Shown here piece by piece: positions 1 through 12,360 of a stretch of 48,082 nt of DNA. The stretch's first letter is position 1. Every line of letters starts with the position of its first letter. Made by a program: the position numbers and the translations under genes. Source of the stretch: Pholiota molesta (Eukaryota; Basidiomycota; Agaricomycetes; Agaricales; Strophariaceae); NCBI GenBank assembly GCA_014925825.1, contig JACGCK010000297.1, positions 1 to 48,082 on the forward strand, given 5' to 3'. Under the pieces are notes generated by a model. The model saw only the letters and a program-made list of their open reading frames with translations, made no database searches and was not told where the DNA came from.

Positions 1-817
1 TCAATCCAAAGTTAGCTAGGTGTCCGATCGGACGAAAGAATATGACAACGCACTAGTAGTCCAAGTTGTCCTTGTTCATTAAACGCCTCATCTCAGCCAG
101 CCGATCTGTGGTATCAGGCTTCGCTCTGATGGAGTCCGTATCATTGATTTTGCGCTCGAAGGCAGAGCCACAAGGGTGGCAGTGGAATCTTGCGGGTAGA
201 GCTCGTGGCCCATGAGCGGGGGACGTGGTTTTGGGGCCGTTGATCGACTGCTAGTGGTCCGCTGTGTGTCCCCTCTGGTCAAGCCCGAAAGCTTGCTGCC
301 TTGACTGGTTTGAGTGCGCTGCGAGTCCTGGGTTTTCTGGGTAGATCGGCTAGCTTGCGTCGATCTCGTGTCCCGTCTCACGACGCCCTCGTACAGCGGC
401 AGATTGACCTGCGAGCCCGTTTCTCGCTCATCTCCGCCTCCTCTTCCGCTTCCTTCTGCTTGTCTTTCTTCCCTACACCCCATCCGTAGCCCCACTTGGA
501 CGAGGCCGTCGATTTTTTGGTTCCAGTCATCGTGTTGGACCGTCCAAGTTTCCCCTTCTCGCCCTTCTGGAGCACAGGTAAGACAGAAGGTAATTCGTCG
601 TACTTTTCCGAGTCAGAGTGGAAGTCAGGCCATCAGCCGAGGCAAGCGTAGATGTAGGGGAATAGGCGGCGTGTCGGACAGCTTTGGCGTCCTGAGGAAC
701 AGGGGGAAGAGGCAGAGATCGGTTAGACGAAGACCATGAGAGACGTCGCTTAGGCTTCGAACTTGAAAATGGGAAGCAGATGGGCGGCGGTGGTGGGGGA
801 GGAGGAGGTGGCGCCAT
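1..817 (-). CDS. Aminopeptidase P (Xaa-Pro aminopeptidase)-like protein, N-terminal part, runs off left edge
   Basis: The protein opens with MAPPPPPPPP at 817 and continues through a low-complexity Ser/Arg/Gln-rich region containing KWGYGWGVGKKDKQ. It then reaches FERKINDTDSI followed by DTTDRLAEMRRLMNKDNLDY near 79-165. This last part resembles the start of the creatinase-fold N-domain of M24B aminopeptidases P, which remove an N-terminal residue before proline; the identification rests on recalled family similarity. After DNLDY the sequence TAgtgcgt is a phase-2 donor that would give a second Tyr. A gctaac branch-like site lies at about 12-17, so the acceptor is just outside the window. The reading frame changes three times (about 630, 405-430 and 167-172), each needing one extra base. 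The catalytic metal-binding domain is not in the window. Start choice is tentative. Confidence 0.6.
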
Positions 818-3800
818 GGTGGTTGCGGGAAAAGGGAGAGGAAGCCGACCAGCGAGTTCCTATAGAGGTATCCTGTGAACGCACACGAGGCAGACGGTGA
901 ACGGAGAGTTGAAGCCCAAGGAAAGCCTCAAATGAGTCGAGAAGTTTGCATCAGCTGAACAACACACCAGCACGTGCCATCAAACTCTGTATCTCCCCTT
1001 TTGCGGGCTGCTGCCGAGCGACAGCCTTACTTGATCCAGCCGATCAGTTCTCATCAACGACTTCGCGCTAAGCCCCAAGGCGCGCTTACCCAGGAATGTC
1101 GCCACTTTGTGTCTGGCCTTCAGTACAGCAGCGACATTCCAAATCGATAAATATAGCAGCGCACTGCACTGTCGTGTAACCATCTTTGGGACAGTCGCTC
1201 TAAGATAACAACAGGGGCCCATTTAGGGCCCATTTGAGTCGCACATCTGGGACCCGTGGGGTATAGTGCCCGTATCCGATACGGCGAATGAGGGCTTGGG
1301 GTCGGATACTCGGGGCTTGTCTCCGTCTTCGTTATCCGGTGCAGATCATAAGATAGTGGTAAACACTGTATACACTGCAATGCTCAGCACGCAGTTTGTG
1401 GAATGCACACCTATCACCTATGAAGAGTTTCTAGAACGTGAATGAATGGTATGAACGATGAAATGACTCAATACGTTGGCCGACGTGGAAGCTCTGAAAA
1501 CCAGGGAGCCCAGAGCATTTCAGGGAAGGGCTTGAGACGATACGTTAATACATGCAGTAAAATGCGGTGACGCAAGCGTTGAGTCAATTGACTGCGCATT
1601 AACATGCAGGCTTACATGAATTTGCTGTGAAGGGCGATGTTGTCCATTGTCATTACTGAGAATGAAAGTAATGTTGATGTTGTCAATTTTTTCCGTACAA
1701 ACTGCTTTGCGGCCCATTTGGCATAACTTACCTTTGATGAATGAGGTCCTTCCCAGTACTTCTACAGAGGTAATGTTATTTCCTTCACAGCCTATCGTGC
1801 TGATCGTCGGACCTGAGTACCACTTCATGACAATTCAAACAGTGAAAGGGTTCGGGAATTCACCTCCGAGATAGAAGGATAAACAAAGGGATCCGTTCCG
1901 GAATCGGTGGAGAATCGGTGGAGTAGCTCAAGAAGTTATACGTACAACCCTACTGTCAGTCGGAGTCAGCGCCAAAAATACTCACTCACTGATTCGGTCG
2001 ATCGACCGGTGATATTTTCTTCGGAGAAAACAGTCTTCTGGCTCAGCGGCCCTCAATTCTACAACGGAGGAAACGGGGAAGGAAATATGGGTAAGAGTAC
2101 AAGCCAAGTTGTCGAAGTCGGCAACCGAGGACTGCATCGTCTGATTATCTGTTATTCCGCAATTTTAGAACTTAAAGAAGGTGCAGAGAAAATGCGTAGA
2201 CTGACAAGACGATTCAAGCTTCACCCTGTATCCAAAGTGTCAGAGAAATCAGGCTTATGATTGTCACTTCCTTACATGCTAGATAATATGCGCATATATT
2301 GACTTGACTGCATCAATAGGCGACCACAGAACAAAGGGTATCGACATTAGCAGAAGACCTGCACATCGAAGAAGGTGAACATACCTTTCGAGCCCGTGTT
2401 CTCTCATAGATAGCCCCCATGGTTTTCAATGCATTTTGTTGACTGAGACGGAGCAATGCCACAGAGCGCACATATTATGCCGGGAACATTGGACCTAATA
2501 GGTCCCCGAAGACGCACGAGCAGGTCGTAAATAACCCAATAGTTGTAGTGTATCTTGCGTCCTTTTCAAAGAGGAGATGACTCAACTCAAAGAGGCGCAC
2601 GAGCCCAGACTTGAGTCGTTTTGAAGAATAGCCCATCCGTTCAAGGTCGATCGGCTATTAGTGTCGCAGCCCAGTCCTTGAGGCTTGATTTTGGCGCCTC
2701 ATGTCTATTTCCTCCAGAAACCAGACCAGAAGAGTGAGAATCCCTGAGATAGAAGAATAGGTGCCAATATGAAGCTGCGGTTGCCACTGGGTGGTAGATG
2801 ACGGCGCGTACCAAGGGACGGAGCTTGGGTAAGCCGAAAGTTGTAGGCGCTCGTATGACGTAGGAAAGAAAATTCTCACGCTCGATTAAAGGGGTAAAAC
2901 TATTGCACATTGAGAACGCGGGGAACGACAGAAAGTGATATATGTACTTATAGCCATATTATAGTGACACTATGTACAAGTAGATTTATTAAAAAACAAC
3001 GTTGTAGAAGTAAAGAATGGAAGAGCTATAATGTACGGAAGATAATAGGGAATGAGGCACAATTCCATCTCTTTCGGGTGAATACTCCAAAATTTAAAAG
3101 CGAACACGAGTAAATTGAGAAATGAGAAGTACCATTTTGAGTAACATGCCCGCAGGGAGGCATTGAGATGGAAGTTTCAACGCTGCTTTCCGTTTCCTAT
3201 CTTCAAATTTTTAAGAAGGATGGGGCGCTGGTTGCAAATTTTGTATTGCACCATAATATTATGTATGTGGCAGACCTTGCCGTGGTATTGGGACGTATAG
3301 CTGAGAATATACAAGATCCCGACGCTCCGCCAACGGCAAGGCGACAAAATAGTCATCTATGATAGAAATTACGCAATGTGATTATCCGAAGTGAGTGTTT
3401 GCATGTTGGACTTTCAAACAGATGTGGGGCCCGAAGTATTCAACAGTAGATAACAACCTAAAAAAAAAAAACTTCGTCGTCCTATGTTTTGATGATTCCA
3501 TAAAGTCTGAACTTTAGATGTTTCCACGTCCATTCCGTGGAAGTAGATCGATGGAGTTACACAATATACCTCGGAGGCCCCTCGATGTGCGTTTACGGTA
3601 AAGGATCGCCATTAAGGGTAGCTGCTTGGCATGGATTCATTCAACGAAACGGCTGCTTGGAGCTCATTAGCTTTATTGAGTCTGACTGATAATTATCGGC
3701 ATCCGAAATCTCCACAATCATCCACCCAAATTGTCATTGACGGTGGCACTTATCAGAAGCTGTTCAACTAGACGGAAGAAAGTCGGACATGAAAACAACG

Positions 3801-5321
3801 AGGTGGATACTCATAGCCCGAGCGATTGTATTCACTTCGCCTTCGCCTTCTTAGAGTACGACGCGATGCGTCGGGCGTAGGCGGGAGCCCATGTGCTCTC
3901 ATCCGCAGAAATAGATGACGGGTTCGGGATTCCCGGCTACAGTACCGCCTACTTAACTGCTTCAGGAGATGAGAATATCAGTGTTATCGTTCGGTAAAAT
4001 GACAGCTCGAAGATGAGTAGAGGATATGAGACCGGACGCCGTTGATTGAATGGACTGTTGAACAGTGTATTTACAGTCCAAGGATTACCCTGTGTATACT
4101 ACCTGTGCGATATACTAGAGATTGACGCCTTTGGTTCGGAATTACGACATTCTACGTCTAATAAGCTGTCGGGATTGAAGATAAATTCAAGTCTGAAGCC
4201 CATGGGCGCCACTTTGGGTGTACTTTCCCTTAAGGATAAAATGCCCATATAGAGAGTCCCAAGACAAACAACTCATGATCAGCAAGACTCAGAGCTATTT
4301 ATGATTGAGGGTGATCATGGTTCACGCCAGAGAGACTATAGATATTACAGACTATACTGTAGAGGCGACATTGAAAAAAAGTTCTGATAGGACTTGTATA
4401 AATTTGACGTTCTGTACCCATTCACGGCGCGGTGCGTAGAGATAAACCGAATAGATCCAATTATCCAACTGAAAAACGCATCTGGCCCTGCAAACTGTGT
4501 ACTGGTCGACATTACTATTTTGTTCAATTCCAATGAATGTTTTTTAAAAAGCTAAATTGCAATGCAGGTCGAATACAGGAGCTGGGGAGGAGCTGGGGAT
4601 TTGTTCGAGGCCAATTCGAGGCAGGGAGTCGGCCCGGGCCTTCGGGTACGGATATCAAAACACGTGACTGCCCCTGCAAACACGGAACCAGATTTCACAC
4701 GGTCGATATTATTGGACTGTCACCGTTCTCCTTTGTACATTCATGAGCAAAGATGATATCTTTAGTTCTGCAACTTCCTTCTGCTGCGTTACTTCGTGCT
4801 GCTACACTGGAGAATCTCCGGAACTGTTTGGGAACTGTCTAGGACGCGCGAATATCTGATTGCCTAGATCTGGGGACTCGAACGGTTTGACTTTGATTGT
4901 CAGGCAAGGAAGCCACAAGCTACAGCACCGCTCATCTAGGACCGCACGCAAAAATGGTGTATCACACCACTTGCTGGCAAATGGATATCTTGTTTGCATT
5001 TTGTGGCGCCTATCCGCTGATGCTCAAGTGTGATTCTCTAATTACCGACGACCTTCTTTGCACGGTTGAGCTTGTGCGTCCATAAAGACGTATCGTCCCG
5101 ATACCGTCGACTATCCTGGGCGGACTAAAGTTTCGATCTTTCCTTCTAAAAATAATGTTGTAAATGTGATATACCGGGATAACTCCTCCTGCTTCTCGCC
5201 CCAAACGCGGCATCGGTCCAGATACATCCTTAATCCTCTTTCGGGAAGCGAGGCAAGGAGATTAAAGACCTGAGATAGGAAGCTGTGTAGTTGTCCTTCC
5301 TTCTCACCCTCTCCTTCAATC
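818..5321. other. Long gene-poor interval
   Basis: About 4.5 kb between the aminopeptidase and the sugar transporter. Open frames here are short (at most about 117 codons), lack convincing domain character and are not joined by credible splice sites. I saw a direct repeat of gggcccattt (about 1214-1234) and an 11-bp tandem repeat gaatcggtgga x2 (1901-1922). One stretch on the minus strand (3838-3935) looks like the tail of a real protein and is listed separately. No transposon terminal repeats or RNA genes were recognised. Confidence 0.5.
3838..3935 (-). pseudogene. Orphan C-terminal coding remnant
   Basis: On the minus strand, directly after a TAG that could equally be a splice acceptor, there is a short open stretch beginning GIPNPSSISADESTWAPAYA and continuing with RRIASYSKKAKAK before a TGA. 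The composition (hydrophobic core, basic Lys/Ala tail, strong GC3 bias against an AT-richer background) looks like a true protein C-terminus. No matching upstream exon was found in 3960-4260. It may be the last exon of a decayed gene. The function is unknown and the call is weak. Confidence 0.3.
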
Positions 5322-8300
5322 ATGGTCGGTGGTCCTGCAGTAACCTCGCAGAATGCTGGATATCTTCATCTCGTCCCAGAGAACCGGCCATGGTACAAGA
5401 GCACTCGTTAGTACCTGCTTATTTCCAGTGACAGCGTTCTCAAGCTAATTCCAAACAAAAACCAAGGCATAATCCTTCTCAACATATGGATCTGTTCCTT
5501 GTGAACTGTTTCCGCACAGCTGTAGATATAGCGAAGAATTAACTGGTGTCTTTTTAACAGGCTGATCACCTCATCCACCAACGGTTACGATGGTCAGTAT
5601 TTTCTATCATAGTCTACGCGGGCTCTTAATGATATTTTCGAACAGGCAGTATGATGAGTGAGACCGATTTTTATGGGGATCATTGCTGTTCCTTGAACAT
5701 CGTCTAGACGGCCTCCAAAGTGTCGATGCATGGGAGAATGAATTCCAACACCCAGCCGGTGGAAAGGTATGTCGAACCTATGACGCACCTTATGGCTATC
5801 GACCTCTCACATTACGATTATAGTTAGGTCTATTCAATGCTATCCAAGTATAACCTACTGTTGCTATAATCTATTTACCCGCTGAATTCTTTTCACTGTA
5901 GAATATCGGATCTTTGGCTGCTTACCCTATCTCACCCTACATTACTGACGGTCTTGGGCGTCGTACTGCTATTTTCATTGGTGCTGCTATCATGGTGGTC
6001 GCCACTATTCTCCAGACGATCTCCCACTCCATAGGCATGTTCATCGGCGCTCGGTACGCTTTCATCCTTTTACTTGCTCCTTGCGCAACCCTTTCTCACG
6101 TGAACGTCTCTTCACTCTCCTACGGAACAGATTCTTGATCGGTTTCGGTCTCACATTCGCTTCTTCTGCTGCGCCTCTTCTCGTTACGGAAATTGCGTAC
6201 CCAACTCAACGCGCTCAGGCGACCTCGATGTACAATACACTCTGGTTAGTACTATTTTCTACCGCGGTCACACGCCCAACCTTCGCTGGCGTCTTCCATA
6301 TGAACAACCCACCTGATTGAACACCATACTGACCCAAAACAACTCCCTTCCTTTTTATAGGTATCTGGGCAGTATCATGTACGCAATGATCCCATAGACG
6401 AAATATTGACTATGCGCTGACCATACTGATGCTATCAGTGCGGCTTGGACGGTAAGAACCTAGTTGAAAGCAATGCGTAGGACTCGGAACTCATCCAGCA
6501 TGCGCCGTTCGTTCTTAATTATAGACCTTTGGTACCTTCCGCATCCCAAACAACTGGGCATGGCGTATCCCCTCCGCTATTCAAGGCCTTCCGTCGCTCA
6601 TCCAGATTTTCATTATCTGGTTCGTTCCTGAATCCCCACGTTGGCTTGTCAGCAAGGGACGGTGAGCCGCTCTATTCGTCTCTATAAACGGATTAAATAT
6701 ATACTGTATTGAATCATTTTTAGTGAGACTGAAGCCCTTGACACGTTGGCATACTACCATGCCGATGGGAACAAGTATGTGGACTGCACTATCTTTGTTG
6801 ATGAGAGCAGAAATGAATGCTTGTATCAGGGAGGATCCGCTCGTTCAGTACGAATTTGAGGAAATCAAAGCTGCCATTGCCTTCGATCGTGAGGTTGCAG
6901 CTAACGTTGGCTGGACCTCTCTGTTCAAGACCCCCGGTAACCGCCGCCGCATGCGTATCATCGTTGCCCTTGCCTTCTTCTCTCAATGGTCTGGTAACGG
7001 TCTTGTGTAAGTTATCCATCTAGTCCAAAGTAATCTCACAAACTGATTCAACTCCATCAGCTCTTACTGTAAGAATCATTGTTCAAACTTTGCTTTCATA
7101 AAATGTTCAGTCTGACTAATTTTCCGCAGATCTCAACAAGGTCTTCATTGGCATCGGCAGTAAGTCATCCAAACGCTTCCCCTTTATGATGATAGGCCTA
7201 ACATTCGTTTAAGTTACCGACCACGATACTCAACTTCTCATCGTAGGTTTTTCATTTAACCTTTGATAATAATAACTAAGATGTTTTTATCCATACAGAA
7301 CGGGCTTTTGAACATTTTTAATTTCATTGTTGCCATCGTCGCTGGATTCCTTTGCGAACGAGTCGGAAGACGGCGCCTTTTCATGATCTCTACAATTGGC
7401 ATGTTTGTGTTCTGGCTTCTTCAAACGATCTTTGTCGCCATCTATGCCCATAACAACAACGCGAAGGGTGTTGCGCATGCTGTCATTGGCATGATTTGTA
7501 TGTGTTCAATCCGTACTTTGCATTCTATCGTACTAATTCAAGCTTTTGAACTCCCCTAGTCTTGTTCTATGGATTCTGTAAGTACCCTCTGGTCTATTCC
7601 TCCCTGAAATTTCACTAATTGTTCATATCAGACGATGTGTGTACAATAAACGTCCCAGTTTTCTACCATATTGACTTGTTTTCCAAAGATTGCATTTACG
7701 CCGTTGATCGTGTCGTAAGTCCATATCATGGCATCTGTCACTGATTATGTATACCGATCCTTGTTTTCTCTAGATATACCGTTGAAATTCTTCCTTACTC
7801 TATCCGCGCCAAGGGTTTCACAGTATTCAACTTCTCAATATCCGCCTCTATTATCTTCAATCAGTAAGCTCTCTTTCTAGGAACCCCACATATCATTCTG
7901 ACACTATATATCCGAAGATACATCAACCCTATCGCACTTAACCACCTCGGCTGGAAATATTACGTACAACCTCATTTCATTTTTCTCCACGCTCGGACAT
8001 TGATGAAGCCCTTTAGGTGGTGTACGTTGTGTGGATCGCGTTCGAAGCCGTTTTCTGCTACTTCTTTATCATCGAGACTAAGAATGTATGTCACATCTCC
8101 ATCTATGTTCTACGCAAGATGATCAGCAATCTAACCACGGCTCATCCATTATAGCTCAGTCTCGAGGAAACTGCTGCGTGAGTTTACTACTTTCGTTATA
8201 CCCAACATAACATACTGACGTTTCTTGTGAACAGATTGTTCGATGGCGACGATACCGTCCATGCCATCTCAGAAAAGGCTGCACAACAAGCTGGTATTTC

Positions 8301-8364
8301 GCATGCCGAAGATAAAGACAGCAGCCACAGCAAGGAGAAGATCGACACAGAGCACATCGAGTAA
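5322..8364 (+). CDS. MFS sugar transporter (sugar porter family, lactose permease-like)
   Basis: Splicing about 24 introns gives a protein of about 526 residues. It predicts a twelve-helix proton-coupled sugar carrier in the plasma membrane. Family landmarks appear in order: NRPWYKS near residue 25; SSTNGYDGSMMNGLQ (about 43-58, end of helix 1); DGLGRR (about 98-103, the GRR loop 2-3 motif); PESPRWLVSKGR (about 216-227, sugar porter signature before the central loop); SQWSGNGLVSYYLNKV (helix 7, where sugar binding occurs in the family); ERVGRRR (second-half GRR motif); and ETKNLSLEE after helix 12. The C-terminus is a charged cytoplasmic tail. Start ATG 5322 gives the expected short cytosolic N-terminus. 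All checked exon phases agree, including coding exons of 5 nt (7632-7636) and 8 nt (7061-7068). The gene appears intact. Substrate is not determinable; lactose/hexose is inferred from overall resemblance. Confidence 0.88.
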
Positions 8365-9232
8365 GAGATCTAACTACTTATGTTGCCGTTTTCTCCGCGT
8401 CGTGTGAGAACCAGTACAATTTTCAACTTATCTTCTGGGAATGGTCCAGCATGACCATTCCGTACATTTTGCTCTGAGTCTCCGTCATGCACAACTTCCG
8501 TGATGTTATTCGCAATGTAATATATCCCTGTATTATATCAACCACTACAAGAATCGATTCCATTTCTACCTGATGGTGAAAATGGTCTAGGTATAGGTCC
8601 ATGGATATACCTACACGTCGGTGAATGTCCAGATCCGTTGTTATTGGTGTGTATGTGCATGAAGTGTGCCGTTAATTCCATCTACTTATCGCTCGACCTT
8701 GCATGCCACACCTCAGCACCTGTTTCCGCGGTGCCTTTCAGCAATGCTGCACATCTTGTAGAAATGTCCAAAAATTTGTGAATAAAAAGTCAATATTGTC
8801 AATACTGATTGGGATCGTATAACGTTGAGGAGCTATTCTCAATCTTTCTCTAAGATAATTTTTTGAATACAACTCTACTTCGGCAGCTCCCTTATAGGTA
8901 CCCGTCATCTTCCTACTGATTCCTGAGCGCTGTACCCTAAAACATGGTATTGCAGTGCCAGGCAGTGCTGAACAAGATTCTGACTGATGACAGGCTGTCA
9001 GCGACCACCTGGGAGACTGAGACCACGAGTCCCAACTTCAGCCCAGAATAGATATCATGGTGTGAAATTTCCTTCCTTTTCAGCAGTTGAGTTTATTGTC
9101 CGGTGCCCTGATTCCGACGTCCCATCGGAGGAAGCAGTGAAGTCCATCTTATCTCCTAACCACCATTAGCCATTGGAGCATTTGTTGCGCACTGAAAGAT
9201 TTGGACTCTTCAGTCAAAGTCTTTCATATGCA
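8365..9232 (+). other. Intergenic, sugar transporter 3' flank and promoter of next gene
   Basis: No convincing open frame. It holds the transporter 3' untranslated region and the upstream region of the membrane protein at 9233. I see no clear TATA element, repeat or RNA gene. Confidence 0.5.
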
Positions 9233-11718
9233 ATGCTTCAAATCCGCGCTCGACGTTGGCTGATCTTGCCACTGGTTTGTGTTTTCTTTGATGGGACGTT
9301 GGTTGCCGGACAAGATCAGGTGCGTAACGACATAAGCGATAAACAATCTTTTCGTTTCCCACTTCAGTTGACACGACCTTCGTTCATTTGGTTATTCTCA
9401 GTCGGGACGATTGGACGTTGTGCGTTACATAACTGCTTTTCGAGACCGTCTCATCTCACCAGCGCCTTGGATTACGATAGTTGAAAGGAAATAATGGAGA
9501 AAACTCATGCCAGCTCAGAGACACCATACATTCAACCTGCAATTTAATTACACCTCCTCCATCTTTAAGTGAGTATCCTTCAGCTCCGAAATGGGTGCAT
9601 ATCTCTGAGCTTCTTTCGATTTTAGACGTCAGTCCTATCCCCTCGCTCTGCACATGGTAAAATTTCTGACCTCTCAAACTGTATGACATTCGGACTGATC
9701 GGAAAACCTATCAGCAACAAAGTATATTTCAATGTTTGGTCTGCATGTTCATATGCGACTGGAAACAGCACCCTGCCTATATTTCAGAACTGGACGCAAA
9801 CGTGTACTAGCAAGAATGTCGATCTCGACAGCAGCACGGCCACAGCAAATACCAACGGAGGGCTTGGAATTGATATTCCGGCGTGGAGCTTACTGGACGT
9901 ACCTGGCAATCGGGCTTTTGATATCCAAAGAGCAGTTTCTCGTGCGTATATTTCTGTGTTCGCTTCGAATGTTGCTGATAAGTCGATTTTATGTTTTAAA
10001 GTCGTCAGCAGCTCAACATCAAAGTGGTCCAAGTTTCAAATATTGGCCCCAGTCATCTCGGCTGTTGTTGCTGCCCTCATGACTTTCGTCTTTGTGTTCT
10101 ACTGCAGGCCCCGAGCTAGTCAGACGAATTGGCGAGGCAGGATACATGACCTAATTCGCCCTGTCCCTAGAATGAAACCCCTCGACCCACCGACCATTGG
10201 AAGGAATTGGGCTATAGACGATGTTTACGAACCAACAAGAATACCGCCTCCGATGATCGACCCACTTTCTCCTATGGAAACGAACCGCATTACCGACATA
10301 TCTAATCCAAACAACCCATCCGCACCCCCGTCGAAATATGACAGATTCAAATTGACTGAGATGACTGAAGATGCTGTTAGGTCGAACATTCCTGGGGGGA
10401 GGGCGTACCCATTCGCGCCAAGGTATCCTCTAAATAATCCCCATGCATCACAGCCACCTTCTGCCCCAACGTCTACCACCACCTCGCTCTTGAGGCGGCT
10501 TCCGAGAAATATTCGATTGCCGTGGAAACTTCGTCCTACGCCAATCAGGGTAATCCAGCCAAATGCTAGGTTTCGTGTGGATCATCGACAGGAATCGTTA
10601 CAAAATATGTCGTCTGCCGGCACTCAGGACTCTATCACATCGTGGGGCCCAGAGCATCAAAGGGGATCGTTTGATGTGCACGAACATGAGGATAATCAAG
10701 AGAATATGAATGTAGGAACGGAAAACCAGACAGATGATCAAGTCTCTGACGAAGGGACGAGCTTGATATCGCAATCGCAAAGAGAGAGAATGAGCCTGCA
10801 AACCAACCAAGCTCATTCCAGCTCCATCAATTCACATGTGAAAGTAGTTGCACCGTCGAACAGCTCTTCGTCGCCGATGGATCCCAGGCCTGGCAGTAGT
10901 CCTTTTGTACGTTATTATGTTTTTGAACTATGAGATGACGCTAATCATTTATTGTGCCTCCTATATTTAAGCCTTTTTTGAATCGTAATCCTCCACCAGA
11001 GGTACCCCCACCACCAACCCAGCCAGCACCCCAGCCTCCGTCCGGACAAAGGACAGTTAGAAGAGAGTATAACATCGCCCAACTGCCCCCAGATCGACTA
11101 ATGGCAACTATACAAGAGAACGAGTACCGAACTCCTTCACCATTATCTATCCAATCCATATCGCACAAGCCACGGCCGTCAATCGATAGCCCACGGCCCC
11201 TTCCGCAACCTGCAAATACCTCTCCTCTATCACGTTCAGACCTTCTGAGCGCACATCAGCGGTCCAACTCGCAGACTGGCTCGGCAAGTTCGGTCTACGA
11301 AGAAAATTCACTGACGGGATACGCAGCGAGCACTGGATCCCGACCTCCCCATTCGCGCTCAGGCTCTGGCGATAGCCAAGCGTCTCCCCACCGATCTCGC
11401 CCTCTACCCACGCATACGAACAATAACATTCCTCTCCCTAATCGAGGCATGCCGCAGAGCAACTACCCACCCCCTGCTCACCAACGCTCGGGCTCTGGAT
11501 CGAGTTTTTCAGCGTTGTATCAGGATCCGTTCGCGCCGACTAGCCATGGTCGAGGACTGGATTGGGAGGCGGACGACGATGGAGCCAGCTTTTACCTTGA
11601 GCCAACGGAGTCCCCACGCCCTGTGAGAAGCCCATCGCCGGATGACATGCTAGGAGATCCAGCCATGCTTTTCCATCCTTCGGTCAGAGGGGCAGGGTAT
11701 AGAGGAACACCGTATTAA
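9233..11718 (+). CDS. Single-pass type I membrane protein with Cys-containing ectodomain and long disordered tail
   Basis: ATG 9233 was preferred over the in-frame ATG 9173 because it gives a clean signal peptide (MLQIRARRWLILPLVCVFF, cleavage near VAG-QD). Exons are 9233-9319, 9481-9568, 9626-9656, 9715-9941, 10002-10906 and 10972-11718, giving about 694 residues with consistent phases. The ectodomain carries several cysteines (SCQLRDTIHSTC, SLCTCNKVYFNVWSACSYAT, QNWTQTCTS) and N-glycosylation sequons. A helix (ILAPVISAVVAALMTFVFVF) follows, then about 450 residues of Pro/Ser/Asn/Gln-rich cytoplasmic sequence. It resembles unnamed Agaricomycete membrane proteins with a similar CxC...WSxC ectodomain. 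A surface receptor or adaptor role is only inference; no enzymatic domain is visible. Confidence 0.7.
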
Positions 11719-12360
11719 TAATTCCAAGGACAAATTTCAAAGATTGTTCAAAGACATATATTGAACGGACATGTATTGATTGGTGGACGTTGGTTGGACG
11801 GTTCTGTATAATCATATATATCGATTGGCTTGTATGTATATAAACGCTTCTACTTATATAGCGTGGACTATGTTGTAAGATAGTTCAATGATATCTGCTG
11901 TTTCTTCCGATATGAATGACGAGCTTGTGTTATGCGCACGAGAAAAGGTTTATAGTGGATTATGCAACCCAGCGTGTCGTTGGACTCATGACTTCATGGT
12001 GAATAAGTCGAAGCTAAATCCGCTTCAAATTCCTAGCTGAAATACACAGTAAATGAAGTTTATATTTCTATGTGCGATGTACAATAGTTTACCCTGTTCA
12101 AACAGGGCGCGACAAAGAAAGAGGAAAAAAGCATGGAAACAACAACTGAAACGGAAGGAAAGACAAAAAGAGGATTTCGACTTATATGTATTGTACTTCC
12201 TATCCCTATTGGAAATTACATGGATACAGCAGCAATCTTGCGTGGAGGGGTGGTGCGATGGTTATGTGGGGTTCGTAAGGTCGTGAGTCATGACCGTGAA
12301 TAAGACGAAGAATCTATGCATGCAGTAAGAAATGGGAAACGAAAGATTCTACCGCCGCAT
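11719..12360. other. Convergent intergenic region
   Basis: This lies between the 3' ends of two convergent genes. It is AT-rich, with TATATA runs around 11813-11862 and an A-rich stretch near 12110-12170 typical of untranslated or terminator sequence. No supported gene. Confidence 0.5.

Noticed and set aside
1520..1828. 102-codon minus-strand frame
   Set aside because: No domain, signal peptide or codon bias resembling the real genes, and no splice partners.
818..5321. Transposon or retroelement in the gene-poor interval
   Set aside because: No terminal inverted or long direct repeats, integrase, reverse transcriptase or transposase motifs were seen in any frame.
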